Below, in pieces: positions 1 through 8,166 of a DNA stretch of 36,627 nucleotides. The DNA lies in the NCBI GenBank assembly GCA_038210495.1, contig JBBQWR010000051.1, forward strand, positions 1 to 36,627, given 5' to 3'. The stretch's first letter is position 1. Each line of letters starts with the position of its first letter. This DNA is from JBBQWR01 sp038210495 (lineage in GTDB: Bacteria; Planctomycetota; Planctomycetia; Pirellulales; DATAWG01). The position numbers were made by a program, and so were the translations under genes. The notes beneath the pieces were generated by a model. The model made no database searches, was not told where the DNA came from, and saw only the letters and a list, made by a program, of their open reading frames with translations.

Positions 1-140
1 TAGGAAAGGAACTAGGAAAGGAACTAGGAACTAGGAACTAGGAACTAGGAACTAGGAACTAGGAACTAGGAACTAGGAACTAGGAACTAGGAACTAGGAA
101 CTAGGAACTAGGAACTAGGAACTAGGAACTAGGAACTAGG
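1..140. repeat. Heptanucleotide tandem array (TAGGAAC)n
   Basis: Two copies of a 12-base unit (TAGGAAAGGAAC, 1-24) are followed by sixteen uninterrupted copies of the 7-base unit TAGGAAC (25-136) and a partial copy (137-140). There are no spacers, so it is not a CRISPR array. The array starts at the window edge and may be longer. It is non-coding as far as I can see. Similar 7-base repeats with a different core (GGGAGTC) occur near 3700, 4001, 10998 and 36441. Confidence 0.95.
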
Positions 141-143
141 AGG

Positions 144-194
144 AAAGGGGACGGGAGTCATTGTTTCTGTCCAGCAATGACTCCCGTCCCCTTT
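144..194. repeat. Perfect 20-bp inverted repeat (REP-like hairpin)
   Basis: The arms at 144-163 and 175-194 are exact reverse complements of 20 bases, separated by an 11-base loop. The outer part of each arm is AAAGGGGAC/GTCCCCTTT. A hairpin with the same outer sequence lies at 2044-2088, and shorter GGGACAGTCCCC copies lie at 276-287 and 327-338. This suggests a dispersed REP-like family. It could also serve as a terminator on either strand because each arm ends in an A/T run, but no gene ends right beside it on the left. Confidence 0.85.
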
Positions 195-338
195 AGTTAA
201 GTTAAGTCGTCCCCTTTAGTTAAGTCCTTTAGTTAAGTTAAGTCCTCAAGCCCAAGTCGCGTGCCGAACAGTATTGGGACAGTCCCCTTTTTCGCGGTCC
301 CCTTATCTCAGTGGACTCCGAAAAAAGGGACAGTCCCC
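191..338. repeat. Degenerate TTTAGTTAAG direct repeats and two GGGACAGTCCC copies
   Basis: Copies of TTTAGTTAAG with variable TTAAGTC tails follow one another between 191 and 243. Further on, GGGACAGTCCCC flanked by T/A runs occurs at 276-287 and, in inverted orientation with its A run on the left, at 327-338. The 11-base core is an odd palindrome with one central base. No open reading frame of note spans this stretch. It appears to be repeat debris downstream of the minus-strand gene that ends at 389. Confidence 0.7.
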
Positions 339-388
339 GACCGTTCTCGAATGGGCTCTTAGTTTTGCTCAACTGCGCCATTCTGAAA

Positions 389-1768
389 TCAGTCGTTATC
401 GAGTTGCTTCAGCAGCGCTGAGATTTCGCGATGGGCGGCTTGCGATTGGGTGATGATAAGCTTGCCGGGTAGCACTCGGATCGTGCCGGTGGGAGGATCG
501 GCATAGTGCAACACTTCGGCGGTCGTCAACGAAGCGTGGGCGGCGGTAATCAAGGTATTCACGATCGCATTGCCGACCGCGGCGGCTTCTTGAAGATCGG
601 ACGCGCCGTTGGCTTTTGCCTCGGTCTTCGATGGTTCCGTGAGACATTCGGCCGGTTTGCCGTCGGCGGATTTTGCAGTTTCCGCTGGCATGGTGACGTT
701 GACCGAGGCGAGTTGGATGCCCGATTTCATGAGCGAGGCAATTGCCGCCGGTGGAACGGAGGCGCCCGCTTTGAGTTGCTCGCCTAGTTCATCGATCCGC
801 GAGCGCCAACTCCACGGGCGGATCGATTGGCAGATCACGGTCGAAAGTTTCTGCGGGTCGACATCCTTGAGAGACTTGAGGGAATAGACGCGAGTCTCCT
901 TGTAGGTCAAAGCCTTGAGCCGCGTGGTAACCAGGATGCCATCGTTTTCAACCAGAAAATCGACCAGCATTGCGTTGGTCAGCGGTAGCGGCATTCCGCC
1001 CGATTCCTCGGAGTCGCCGGCGCTCGGAAACGCATCGAGCGCGAGCCGCAGCGCGGTGCCGACCGTGATCGTTTGGCCATCCACGGTGGCGACGGAAACC
1101 TCGATTTCGCCCACTTGCTTCAAGAAGTCTTGGGCTGAGGACGGTTCCTTGGCCGCCTCGGCCGCGCCAGGCTTTTCATTGGCCGTCGCGGGAGGAGGGG
1201 AATCCGGGACTGCTGCTGGCGCCTTCTTGAATGGCTCAGCGGCAATCGGCTTCGGCGGCGGCGGCAAAGCGTCGCCGGCCGGCGGGGGCAGCGCCGCGGA
1301 GTCAGACGCAGCGGGGTCGGACGCTCCGGGCAGCGGAGGAATTGCAGCCGGCGGCGCCGCCAGCGCGGGGGGCAACGCCTGAGGCTGAGCATACGCGGCC
1401 GGCGCGATGGGAGCCGCCGCCGTCGCTTGCGCGATCAAGCCCGAGATCGTCGTCAGGTGTTTCGCCGGGCGCGCCGCGACGGATTTTTCCTGCGATCCAA
1501 CGGTGCTCAAGCCATACATGCCCGAAAGCGCGGGGACATCGAGCCGGATCGACAGGTGGCGCTGCTCGTGCAGCAGCGCGAATAACTCGCCGATCGTGAT
1601 CGACTGCCGATCGCCGAAATCCAATCTTGCGGGATGTTGCAATAGGGCCTCGATGTTCTGGCGACCCGCGCTAATTGGCGGCGTGACGGCGTGAGGCGCG
1701 GGTTCGGCCGCAGCAGAGTCGAGACTGGCCCAAAAGCAAATCGCGGCGGCCAAGATGTAGCGGACCAT
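389..1768 (-). CDS. Secreted proline/alanine-rich protein with secretin-like (STN-type) segments
   Basis: 459 residues. The ATG at 1768 is preceded by a good GGAGG ribosome site. Residues 1-21 form a signal peptide (MVRYILAAAICFWA, cleavage near SAAA-EP). Residues 40-80 (ITIGELFALLHEQRHLSIRLD) and 225-300 (TVGTALRLALDAF, then NDGILVTTRLKA and TRVYSLKSL) resemble the short N-domain repeats seen before secretins and in many planctomycete exported proteins. The C-terminus (TIRVLPGKLIITQSQAAHREISALLKQL) has the same flavour. Between them, residues 110-210 are a low-complexity Pro/Ala linker. There is no secretin channel domain, so it is not a pore. Probably periplasmic; function unknown. It stands alone, with WaaA about 600 bases upstream in the same direction. 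The domain reading is inference from motif likeness. Confidence 0.75.
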   Translation of the reverse strand: MVRYILAAAICFWASLDSAAAEPAPHAVTPPISAGRQNIEALLQHPARLDFGDRQSITIGELFALLHEQRHLSIRLDVPALSGMYGLSTVGSQEKSVAARPAKHLTTISGLIAQATAAAPIAPAAYAQPQALPPALAAPPAAIPPLPGASDPAASDSAALPPPAGDALPPPPKPIAAEPFKKAPAAVPDSPPPATANEKPGAAEAAKEPSSAQDFLKQVGEIEVSVATVDGQTITVGTALRLALDAFPSAGDSEESGGMPLPLTNAMLVDFLVENDGILVTTRLKALTYKETRVYSLKSLKDVDPQKLSTVICQSIRPWSWRSRIDELGEQLKAGASVPPAAIASLMKSGIQLASVNVTMPAETAKSADGKPAECLTEPSKTEAKANGASDLQEAAAVGNAIVNTLITAAHASLTTAEVLHYADPPTGTIRVLPGKLIITQSQAAHREISALLKQLDND

Positions 1769-2043
1769 GGTCTATCCTCCGTGAGCATGGATGCAATGAA
1801 ATGAGATCGACATTGTCAGCCGCCGAGACAGCGCGAGTCAATCCGAGTTTCTGGTCAAGATTGTCGTCTTGGCGATAGACACGCCGCCCAAGACGATCTA
1901 AAGCCTGATGAACTTTTCGATTGAAATTATTCTCAATTGTCGGCCTCGGCGTTCACATCGAAAGCAAATCGAACGATGGCGGCTACTTCGCCGCTAGCAG
2001 ATCGTTGATCCGCTGTCGGGCCGCGTCGAGGGCGGCGCGAGAT

Positions 2044-2088
2044 AAAAGGGGACGCGACTCGATTCAAGAACGAGGCGCGTCCCCTTTT
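2044..2088. repeat. Long hairpin with AAAAGGGGACGCG arms
   Basis: Arms of 13 bases (2044-2056 and 2076-2088) are perfectly complementary. After one mismatch the stem continues for four pairs (CTCG/CGAG) around a 9-base loop. The outer arm AAAAGGGGAC matches the hairpin at 144-194. It could act as a terminator because the right arm ends in five T, but no plus-strand gene precedes it. A dispersed palindromic repeat is the better reading. Confidence 0.8.
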
Positions 2089-2158
2089 TCTCCCTGATAA
2101 GGTTCTGCCCAATACAAGAACGGAGGCGTAACGCGACTGCCGGTATTTTGATGATCGG

Positions 2159-2218
2159 CGCGTGGTTTTACAAGCCTTGGGTAAAGACACCCAGGGCTTT
2201 TCATTGATTCACCACGCG
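2159..2218. other. Nested stem-loop of unknown role
   Basis: An outer 8-bp perfect stem (CGCGTGGT 2159-2166 with ACCACGCG 2211-2218) encloses an inner 11-bp stem (2172-2182 with 2189-2199, one T.G wobble) with a 6-base loop. The inner stem is followed on the plus strand by four T (2198-2201), so it may be a terminator. The outer pairing suggests a more complex RNA fold. It lies about 145 bases beyond the stop of the minus-strand WaaA gene, on its downstream side. Confidence 0.5.
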
Positions 2219-2362
2219 GCAAATTTGCGGTGCTCGGTTTGAAGGCCGATTCGTGGGAAAACAACGAATTAGGCGAAAATCAGCCGACAAGCCCAAGGGA
2301 TGGGCCGAACCTTGGCTGCCTGATACGCACGGCCGTATTGGGCCTGTGAATCGCGGAAATTA

Positions 2363-3667
2363 TCAGGCTGCTTCGCGATTTAGCGATCCGACTGGCAGCA
2401 GCGGCATCAAGTAACTCAGCGTGCGGGCCGTGGCGCCCAGTTGCGTGGCGACGAAGCTCGTCGCCCGCGCGCCTAGAGCGGCCGGTGCAATGGGATCGCC
2501 CAACATCCGGCGGACGAAGGCCGTGAGCGCCGGGCCATCGGCGACGACTTCCGCCGCCTGGGCGTCAAGAAGCGCGGCGACAATGTCGCGGAAGTTTTGC
2601 GTGTTCGGTCCGAAGCACGTGGCGACGCCCAGCGCACACGGCTCGATCATGTTTTGACCCCCCCGCGTCGACAGGCTGCCCCCGACAAAGCCGATGTGCG
2701 CCGTGCCCCACCAGGCGCCCAGCTCGCCGACCGTGTCGACGAGCAAAATTCGCGAGTCATCCGCGGCTGGAGAAGCCGAGAGTTGGCTGCGGTGTCGCCA
2801 GCCCAGGCCCGAAGCGTCGAGCAGCTTGGCGACGGCGGCGAACCGCTCCGGATGGCGCGGGACGAGCACCAGCCGAAGCCGCGGATACTCGGGCCCCAGC
2901 TCGCGAAATGTTTCGATCGCCAGCGATTCTTCCGGCTCCTGCGTACTGCCGGCCAGGAAGACGATATCGCTAGTCGCCAGCCCGGCCGCCGACCGGAGCT
3001 TTGCGGTGGCGGAGTTGTCGCGATCGGTTTGGGCGCCATCGTATTTGATCGAGCCGGTCACATGCACCGTCCCGGGCCGAGCGCCCAGCGCGATAAACCG
3101 GCACGCATACCGATCGTTTTGGGCCGCGATGACAGTTATTCGTTTCAGCAGCGGCGACACGAGCCAGCGAAGCCGCTGGTAGCCGCGAAAGCTCCGCTCG
3201 CTGAGCCGACCGTTGACGATGGCGACCGGCACGCCTGCCGCGTGCGCGAGTCGAATCATATTCGGCCAAAGCTCTAGCTCGGCTAGCACTAAGAGACTGG
3301 GCCGGATTCGAGCGAGAGCCGCGCGCACGGCCCAACTGAAATCGAGGGGGCAATAGCTGACGGTCGCCGCCGTGTATTTTTTCTTGGCCAGCGCGAAGCC
3401 CGTTTGCGTTGTGGTGGTGATCGCGATGTCGCAATCCGGGCGCTGCTCGCTCAGCTTGCGGACGAGCGGAGCGAGCAAATTCACTTCGCCGACGCTGACG
3501 GCGTGTAACCAAATGCAAGGGCGAGCGGACTCGCGGCGAGGCACGCGACCCAAGAATTTCTCGGCAAAGCCTTCGCGGTATTTGCCCGTGCGAAACGATT
3601 GCCACGCCAGCCAGGGCGAGCAGACAGCGAGAAGGCAGGCGTAGAAGATGTCCAGAAGGAGCGACAC
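2363..3667 (-). CDS. waaA: 3-deoxy-D-manno-octulosonic acid (Kdo) transferase
   Basis: 434 residues, a normal length for WaaA/KdtA. The enzyme transfers Kdo from CMP-Kdo to lipid A precursor at the inner face of the cytoplasmic membrane. An N-terminal membrane anchor (LLLDIFYACLLAVCSPWLAW) is followed by family motifs: WLHAVSVGEV (about 53-62), TTTTQTG (about 84-90), LAELELWPNM (about 127-136), VNGRLSERS, GSIKYDG (about 205-211), LAGSTQEPEE (about 238-247) and the C-terminal nucleotide-sugar loop FVGGSLSTRGGQNMIEP. The start is GTG at 3667, which leaves the anchor intact. Its presence indicates that this bacterium makes a Kdo-containing lipopolysaccharide. No other LPS gene is adjacent. Just upstream lie heptamer repeats. 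Confidence 0.95.
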   Translation of the reverse strand: MSLLLDIFYACLLAVCSPWLAWQSFRTGKYREGFAEKFLGRVPRRESARPCIWLHAVSVGEVNLLAPLVRKLSEQRPDCDIAITTTTQTGFALAKKKYTAATVSYCPLDFSWAVRAALARIRPSLLVLAELELWPNMIRLAHAAGVPVAIVNGRLSERSFRGYQRLRWLVSPLLKRITVIAAQNDRYACRFIALGARPGTVHVTGSIKYDGAQTDRDNSATAKLRSAAGLATSDIVFLAGSTQEPEESLAIETFRELGPEYPRLRLVLVPRHPERFAAVAKLLDASGLGWRHRSQLSASPAADDSRILLVDTVGELGAWWGTAHIGFVGGSLSTRGGQNMIEPCALGVATCFGPNTQNFRDIVAALLDAQAAEVVADGPALTAFVRRMLGDPIAPAALGARATSFVATQLGATARTLSYLMPLLPVGSLNREAA

Positions 3668-3699
3668 GCTAAGGTCCCATCCGTGGGAGGATTTGCAAA

Positions 3700-3734
3700 G
3701 TCGGGAGTCGGGAGTCGGGAGTGAGGAGTGAGGA
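3700..3734. repeat. Heptamer tandem repeat (GTCGGGA/GTGAGGA)
   Basis: Three copies of GTCGGGA (3700-3720) are followed by two copies of the variant GTGAGGA (3721-3734). The unit is the same core as at 4001-4018, 10998-11014 and 36441-36475. It sits 33 bases upstream of the WaaA start codon. Confidence 0.9.
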
Positions 3735-4000
3735 AACGATGGACGCCTGGGGTTGGAGGCGCTTCGCCGAAACCCCGGATCCGCGATGCGTTGTGGCGCC
3801 CTTGCAGGGCTTAGATGGTTCTACCTGGATCGTTACCCAGGGCGTTGCCCTGGGCTGATATGTCGCGCCCCTTCGGGACTTCTTAACGTGGCTTCGCCAC
3901 GTGCCGTTGAACGTTTCCCTTATGTCACGGCGTCCCCACCGTGTCCACTAGCCGCGTCACCGTGACCGTTCGTCTCGCGGCGCCTCTGCGCCCGCCTCGT
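3735..4000. repeat. Cluster of short hairpins, dispersed-repeat type
   Basis: The interval between SecA and WaaA holds several perfect small hairpins: GCCC/GGGC near 3808-3820, CCCAGGGC-GTT-GCCCTGGG at 3836-3854, CCCC-TTC-GGG near 3868-3877 and ACGTGGC-TTC-GCCACGT at 3886-3902. The 70-codon ORF at 3753-3965 runs straight through them and is not credible. This looks like an intergenic palindromic repeat element. Confidence 0.65.
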
Positions 4001-4018
4001 CACTCCCGACTCCCGACT
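4001..4018. repeat. Heptamer repeat copy (CTCCCGA)n
   Basis: Two and a half copies of ACTCCCG (reverse complement CGGGAGT) lie here, eight bases from the SecA stop codon. They are in inverted orientation to the copies at 3700-3720, so the intergenic region is bracketed by them. Confidence 0.8.
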
Positions 4019-4026
4019 TGCTCCCT

Positions 4027-7000
4027 TCACACCTTCACCCCGGGCCCGCCGCGGCGCATGTGACAATTCTTATACTTCTTCCCGCTGCCGCACGGGCAGG
4101 GGTCGTTCCGGCCCACTTTCGGTTCACGATTGCGGATCGGCTCGATCTTTTGATCGGTTCCCTCGGACGAATCGATGGCCGCTTGTTGCTGTCGGGCGAT
4201 CTCGGTCGGGCTCTTGGCCTCGTCGTGGGTCGCGGCGCCTTCTTTCCAGGTCGAGCCGACGAAATTTTCGTCGAGCTGCTCGATGCGAAAGATCAGGTCG
4301 GTCACGCGTTCGCCGATGGCGCCCCACATTTGCTCAAACGTTCGCATGCCTTCGCGTTTGTATTCGACCTTCGGATCCATCTGGCCCCAACCGCGCAGGC
4401 CCACCGCCGACTTGAGATGGTCCATCGCCAGCAGGTGGTCTTTCCAAGCCGTGTCGAGAATCTCGAGCACCAGGCTCCGCTCCATCTGCCGCATCTCGGA
4501 ACGGTAGTGGTCCTCGACCAGCATCGACAGCCGATTTTTCAGCGTCTCGCGCGTCAGGTTGGCATACTCATCGAGCGGCAGATCGACAATAGTCTTTTCC
4601 TTGAGCCAGGCGGCCAACGGCGCGAGCACGACTTTCTCGCTGGCCAAATGCTCGTGAGCATTTCCATTGAGCGGCTCGGAGGTCGGCAACTCGTTCACGC
4701 GATGGCGAAGTTCCGCGAGCGTCTCTTCCGCCCGGCGATGATTCTCGCGGCTGTGCGCGATCAAGATCGCCTCGACCTCCTCGCGCTGCTTGCTCTTGAT
4801 GTCTTCCAAATCCAACTGGACGCCGAATCGCAGGCGGGCCCATTCGACGAGCCGTTCGCGATCGAATCGCTTCTGGCCGCTCGAGTCGCGCGAGGTGAAG
4901 TGATACAGCCCGGCCATGACCGGATACTCGATTTCTTTGTCTTCATAGGCCTTGGCGGCTTGCTGCCGGACGAGGTCTTTGAAGGCGGGCGGCTCGAGCT
5001 TCGCGACCTCGACAGGATCGAGCGAGACCCCGAACTTATGCTGCACCCAGCCACAGGCGGAGCGGATGCCGAACTCGGAATCCAGGAACCGGGCGCCTTC
5101 GCTCAGATCGACCTTGCCGACCGCCTCGCGGGCTTTTTCGACCAGCGTTTCGGAGATCTGATCGCGGCCGATCTTTTGCAAATCGCGATCGCGGTAGTTC
5201 GTCTTCCACTTCGTGTTGGAGAATTTGGCCAACGCTTCCCAGTTCGCATCCTCTTCGTTTTCCTCACCCTCGGGCAGATTTTCTTCGATGGCGTCGAAGA
5301 TTTGACTCTCGGCGATTCGCTGAGCTTGATCGCGAGCGTGGGCGGCCGCTTCGTCGAAGTTCATGCCGACGAACTGTTTTGGATCGAGCTCGACGGACAG
5401 CAGTCCACTCGCCCATTTGGCAAATGTCTCGGTCCCATAATGCTTTTCGAGAAAGTTGCTCAGATACGTCTCGATCTGAGTGTCGATCATCTCGAGGATC
5501 AGTTCCTTGCAGTTGCCGCCGTCGAGGATTCGCTGGCGGTAGCCGTAGACCCGCTTTCGCTGCTCGTCCATCACTTCGTCGTATTCGAGCAGATTTTTTC
5601 GGGTGTCGAAGTTTCGTTCTTCGACCTTCTTCTGGGCGCCTTCGATCCGGCGACTGACCATTCGGCTTTCGATCGCTTCGCCCTCTTTCATGCCTAGCCG
5701 CGTGAGCACGTTCTTCACCCATTCGCCGGCGAAGATTCGCATCAAGTCGTCTTCGAGCGAGAGATAGAATCGGCTGCTGCCGGGATCGCCCTGGCGACCG
5801 CAACGACCGCGAAGCTGCAAGTCGATCCGTCGGGCTTCGTGCCGCTCGGTGCCGATGATGTGCAGACCGCCCATCTCCTTCACTTCGCGTCCGTCGGCCT
5901 TCATCTGCTCGCGCTGCTCGATTTCGTTGATTAGCGATTCCCATTCGGCTTGCGGCACGTCGAGCCGAGTCGGGTATTTGTCTTGCAATTTGGCCCAGGC
6001 CAGCGTCTCCGGATTGCCCCCCAGAATGATGTCGGTTCCGCGGCCGGCCATGTTCGTGGCGATGGTCACGGCCGCTTTGCGACCGGCTTGAGCGACGATC
6101 TCGGCCTCGCGCTTATGGTGCTTGGCGTTGAGCACCTCGTGCTTGATTCCCCGCTTGCCGAGCAGGACCGACATTCGCTCGCTCTTCTCGATCGACACCG
6201 TGCCGACCAGCACCGGCCGCCCGCGCTTCTGCAAGTAGCGGACCTTGTCGCGAGCGATCGTCTCTTTTTGGCGGGCATCTTTGTCTTGGAATTCGATCGA
6301 CTCGGGCGTTTCTTTGACGATGGCTCCCAGCTTTTCTTTGCCGTCGTTGAACTCGATGACGTCCCACTTGTTGATGCGTTCGATTTCATCGGCGATGGCG
6401 ACGAACTTTTCGCGCTCGCTCCGGAAGATCACGTCCGGATGGTTGAGCCGCTGCATCGCCTTGTTGGTGGGAATGGCGATGACGTCGAGCTTGTAGATCT
6501 TCCAAAATTCGCTGGCCTCGGTCATGGCGGTGCCGGTCATGCCGCAGATTTTCTTGTAGAGCTTGAAGAAATTTTGCAGCGTAATCGTGGCGAGCGTCTG
6601 CGTTTCCTTCTTGATCTGAACCCCTTCCTTGGCTTCGACCGCTTGATGCAAGCCGTCGCTCCATTGGCGGCCGGGCATCTTGCGGCCCGTGAATTCGTCG
6701 ACGATCACGACTTCGCCGTCGTCCTCGACGACGTAGTTGACGTCGCGCTTGTAGAGGTGATGGGCCTTGAGCGAGTTGTCGATCAAGTGCGGCCATTCCA
6801 TATGGCCGGCCGTATAAAAACTTTCGACGCCGGCCAACTTTTCGGCTGCGCGAACGCCTTCGTCGGTCAGGGCGACGGTGTGCTCTTTTTCCTTCACCTC
6901 GAAATGCACGTCCTTCGTCAGTTGGCTGGCGATCTTTTCGGCCCTGGAGTATTTCGTGATATCGTCGTGGGCCTCGCCGCTGATGATGAGCGGCGTGCGC

Positions 7001-7743
7001 GCTTCGTCGATCAAGATGTTGTCGACTTCGTCGATGATGGCGAAGTTCAGCGGTCCTTGCGACTGCTGAGCGGCCTTCGGAAATTTGCTATCTCCCCGCG
7101 CGGCCGGACGCATGTTGTCGCGCAGATAGTCGAAGCCGAATTCGTTGTTCGTGCCGTAGGTGATGTCGCAGGCATAGGCCTTTTGCCGCTCGGCCGAGTC
7201 CATGCTGTTCTGAATCGCGCCGACCGTCAGGCCGAGATTCATATACAGTGGTCCCATCCATTCCATATCGCGGCGGGCCAGGTAATCGTTCACCGTGACG
7301 ACATGCACGCCTTTGCCTTCGAGTGCATTGAGATACGCCGGCAGCGTGGCGACCAGCGTCTTGCCTTCGCCCGTCACCATCTCGGCGATATCGCCGCTAT
7401 GCAGAACCATGCCGCCGACGAGCTGCGTATCGTAATGCCGCATGCCCAAGAACCGGCGACCCGCCTCGCGGCAGACGGCGAACGCTTCGACGAGCAGACT
7501 ATCGAGCGGCTCACCGGCGGCCAACCGCTTGCGAAAGGCATCGGTCTCGTGACGCAGCGCCTCGTCGGTCACGGCCTGGTACTTCGACTCCAGGGCGTTT
7601 ATGGCGTCGATCCGCGGTTTGATTTTGCGGATGAATCGGGCGTTCGACGAGCCGAACATGGATGTCACCATCCGTTCGAACCGACCGCCGATCGCGCCGA
7701 AGAAGCCGCTAACGATATCCCAAATTCGTTCCAAAACGTCCAT
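4027..7743 (-). CDS. secA: Preprotein translocase ATPase SecA, extended form
   Basis: 1,238 residues from the ATG at 7743. The frame opens at a TTG at 7770, which adds nine residues and is less likely. SecA drives secretory proteins through SecYEG using ATP. Visible: Walker A MVTGEGKT (122-129), TVNDYLARRD (150-159), Walker B region IDEVDNILIDEARTP (237-251), VIVDEFTGRKMPGRQWSDG (347-364), ICGMTGTA (399-406), MAGRGTDIILGGN (565-577), QLRGRCGRQGDPGSS (643-657), LLEYDEVMDEQRK (718-730), LDTAWKDHL (1096-1104), and the metal-binding tail CPCGSGKKYKNCH (1216-1228) that contacts SecB or the ribosome. The protein is about 340 residues longer than E. coli SecA. One extra block of about 50 residues lies in NBD2 (about 456-506); about 200 extra residues lie in the scaffold/wing region (about 770-1040). 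It stands alone between repeats and a divergent gene. Confidence 0.97.
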   Translation of the reverse strand: MDVLERIWDIVSGFFGAIGGRFERMVTSMFGSSNARFIRKIKPRIDAINALESKYQAVTDEALRHETDAFRKRLAAGEPLDSLLVEAFAVCREAGRRFLGMRHYDTQLVGGMVLHSGDIAEMVTGEGKTLVATLPAYLNALEGKGVHVVTVNDYLARRDMEWMGPLYMNLGLTVGAIQNSMDSAERQKAYACDITYGTNNEFGFDYLRDNMRPAARGDSKFPKAAQQSQGPLNFAIIDEVDNILIDEARTPLIISGEAHDDITKYSRAEKIASQLTKDVHFEVKEKEHTVALTDEGVRAAEKLAGVESFYTAGHMEWPHLIDNSLKAHHLYKRDVNYVVEDDGEVVIVDEFTGRKMPGRQWSDGLHQAVEAKEGVQIKKETQTLATITLQNFFKLYKKICGMTGTAMTEASEFWKIYKLDVIAIPTNKAMQRLNHPDVIFRSEREKFVAIADEIERINKWDVIEFNDGKEKLGAIVKETPESIEFQDKDARQKETIARDKVRYLQKRGRPVLVGTVSIEKSERMSVLLGKRGIKHEVLNAKHHKREAEIVAQAGRKAAVTIATNMAGRGTDIILGGNPETLAWAKLQDKYPTRLDVPQAEWESLINEIEQREQMKADGREVKEMGGLHIIGTERHEARRIDLQLRGRCGRQGDPGSSRFYLSLEDDLMRIFAGEWVKNVLTRLGMKEGEAIESRMVSRRIEGAQKKVEERNFDTRKNLLEYDEVMDEQRKRVYGYRQRILDGGNCKELILEMIDTQIETYLSNFLEKHYGTETFAKWASGLLSVELDPKQFVGMNFDEAAAHARDQAQRIAESQIFDAIEENLPEGEENEEDANWEALAKFSNTKWKTNYRDRDLQKIGRDQISETLVEKAREAVGKVDLSEGARFLDSEFGIRSACGWVQHKFGVSLDPVEVAKLEPPAFKDLVRQQAAKAYEDKEIEYPVMAGLYHFTSRDSSGQKRFDRERLVEWARLRFGVQLDLEDIKSKQREEVEAILIAHSRENHRRAEETLAELRHRVNELPTSEPLNGNAHEHLASEKVVLAPLAAWLKEKTIVDLPLDEYANLTRETLKNRLSMLVEDHYRSEMRQMERSLVLEILDTAWKDHLLAMDHLKSAVGLRGWGQMDPKVEYKREGMRTFEQMWGAIGERVTDLIFRIEQLDENFVGSTWKEGAATHDEAKSPTEIARQQQAAIDSSEGTDQKIEPIRNREPKVGRNDPCPCGSGKKYKNCHMRRGGPGVKV

Positions 7744-7861
7744 CGAATGGCCGTGGGGGTTTATAGACAAAGACGGCCAAATCGGGGCGCACTAGCTCGC
7801 TAGGAAAGCGAAGCGCTCGGACCAGCCGCCTGAAGTAGATCGTAAGTTAATCGTGCATCAA

Positions 7862-7890
7862 AGTTTATAGCGATTAGGCAAACGGGTCAA
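7862..7890 (-). promoter_or_regulatory. Candidate sigma70-type promoter for secA
   Basis: On the minus strand TTGACC (7885-7890) and TAAACT (7862-7867) are separated by 17 bases. An alternative -10 TATAAA would have a 15-base spacer. Transcription would begin about 110 bases before the ATG at 7743. Planctomycete promoters are poorly defined, so this is a match to the general consensus only. Confidence 0.45.
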
Positions 7891-8145
7891 GCACGGTTGA
7901 GGGGTCTGCTAGCTGCGCAGCGGGCCTATCGGATGGGCGCCGATCCCGGTTGTAGTTGTAGGTCAGCCATCTTGCCTGACAGGGCGCGATCCACAATGGA
8001 TGATTTACCTGGATGATTTATCGAATTCGTCGCGTCGAGTCTTCGCCATGTCATGCACGGGGCGCACGACCTACACGGCTGAGTTCGAACGCCGATGGGC
8101 ATTTAACCGGAGTAATCGTTAAAGTCGGATCATTGCGGCAAAGGC

Positions 8146-8166
8146 TACAATCGAGGTGCGATTGTA
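8146..8166. promoter_or_regulatory. Inverted repeat TACAATCG-N5-CGATTGTA, operator-like
   Basis: Two 8-base arms are perfect reverse complements around AGGTG. The left arm includes TACAAT, a possible -10 hexamer on the plus strand. It lies 200 bases upstream of the ATG at 8368. Size and symmetry fit a dimeric repressor site; no regulator gene is adjacent. Confidence 0.35.

Larger units (their letters stand above)
1769..2362. other. Gene-poor interval with two structured elements
   Basis: This roughly 590-base gap between two minus-strand genes holds no convincing gene. The ORFs in it (for example 1933-2190 and 2064-2264 on the minus strand) have arginine-rich, unlikely translations and run through hairpins. 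It contains the REP-like hairpin at 2044-2088 and the nested stem-loop at 2159-2218, described separately. Confidence 0.6.

Noticed and set aside
1..140. CRISPR-like repetition
   Set aside because: The 7-base unit repeats head to tail without spacers, so it is a simple tandem array.
3753..3965. 70-codon plus-strand ORF in the secA-waaA gap
   Set aside because: It runs through several hairpins of a repeat element and has no ribosome site or protein-like composition.
4018..5697. 559-codon plus-strand ORF opposite secA
   Set aside because: Antisense shadow of the SecA C-terminal half.
5950..7803. 617-codon plus-strand ORF opposite secA
   Set aside because: It lies entirely antisense to a clear SecA gene and its translation has no family features. 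Long antisense frames are expected at this GC and codon use.
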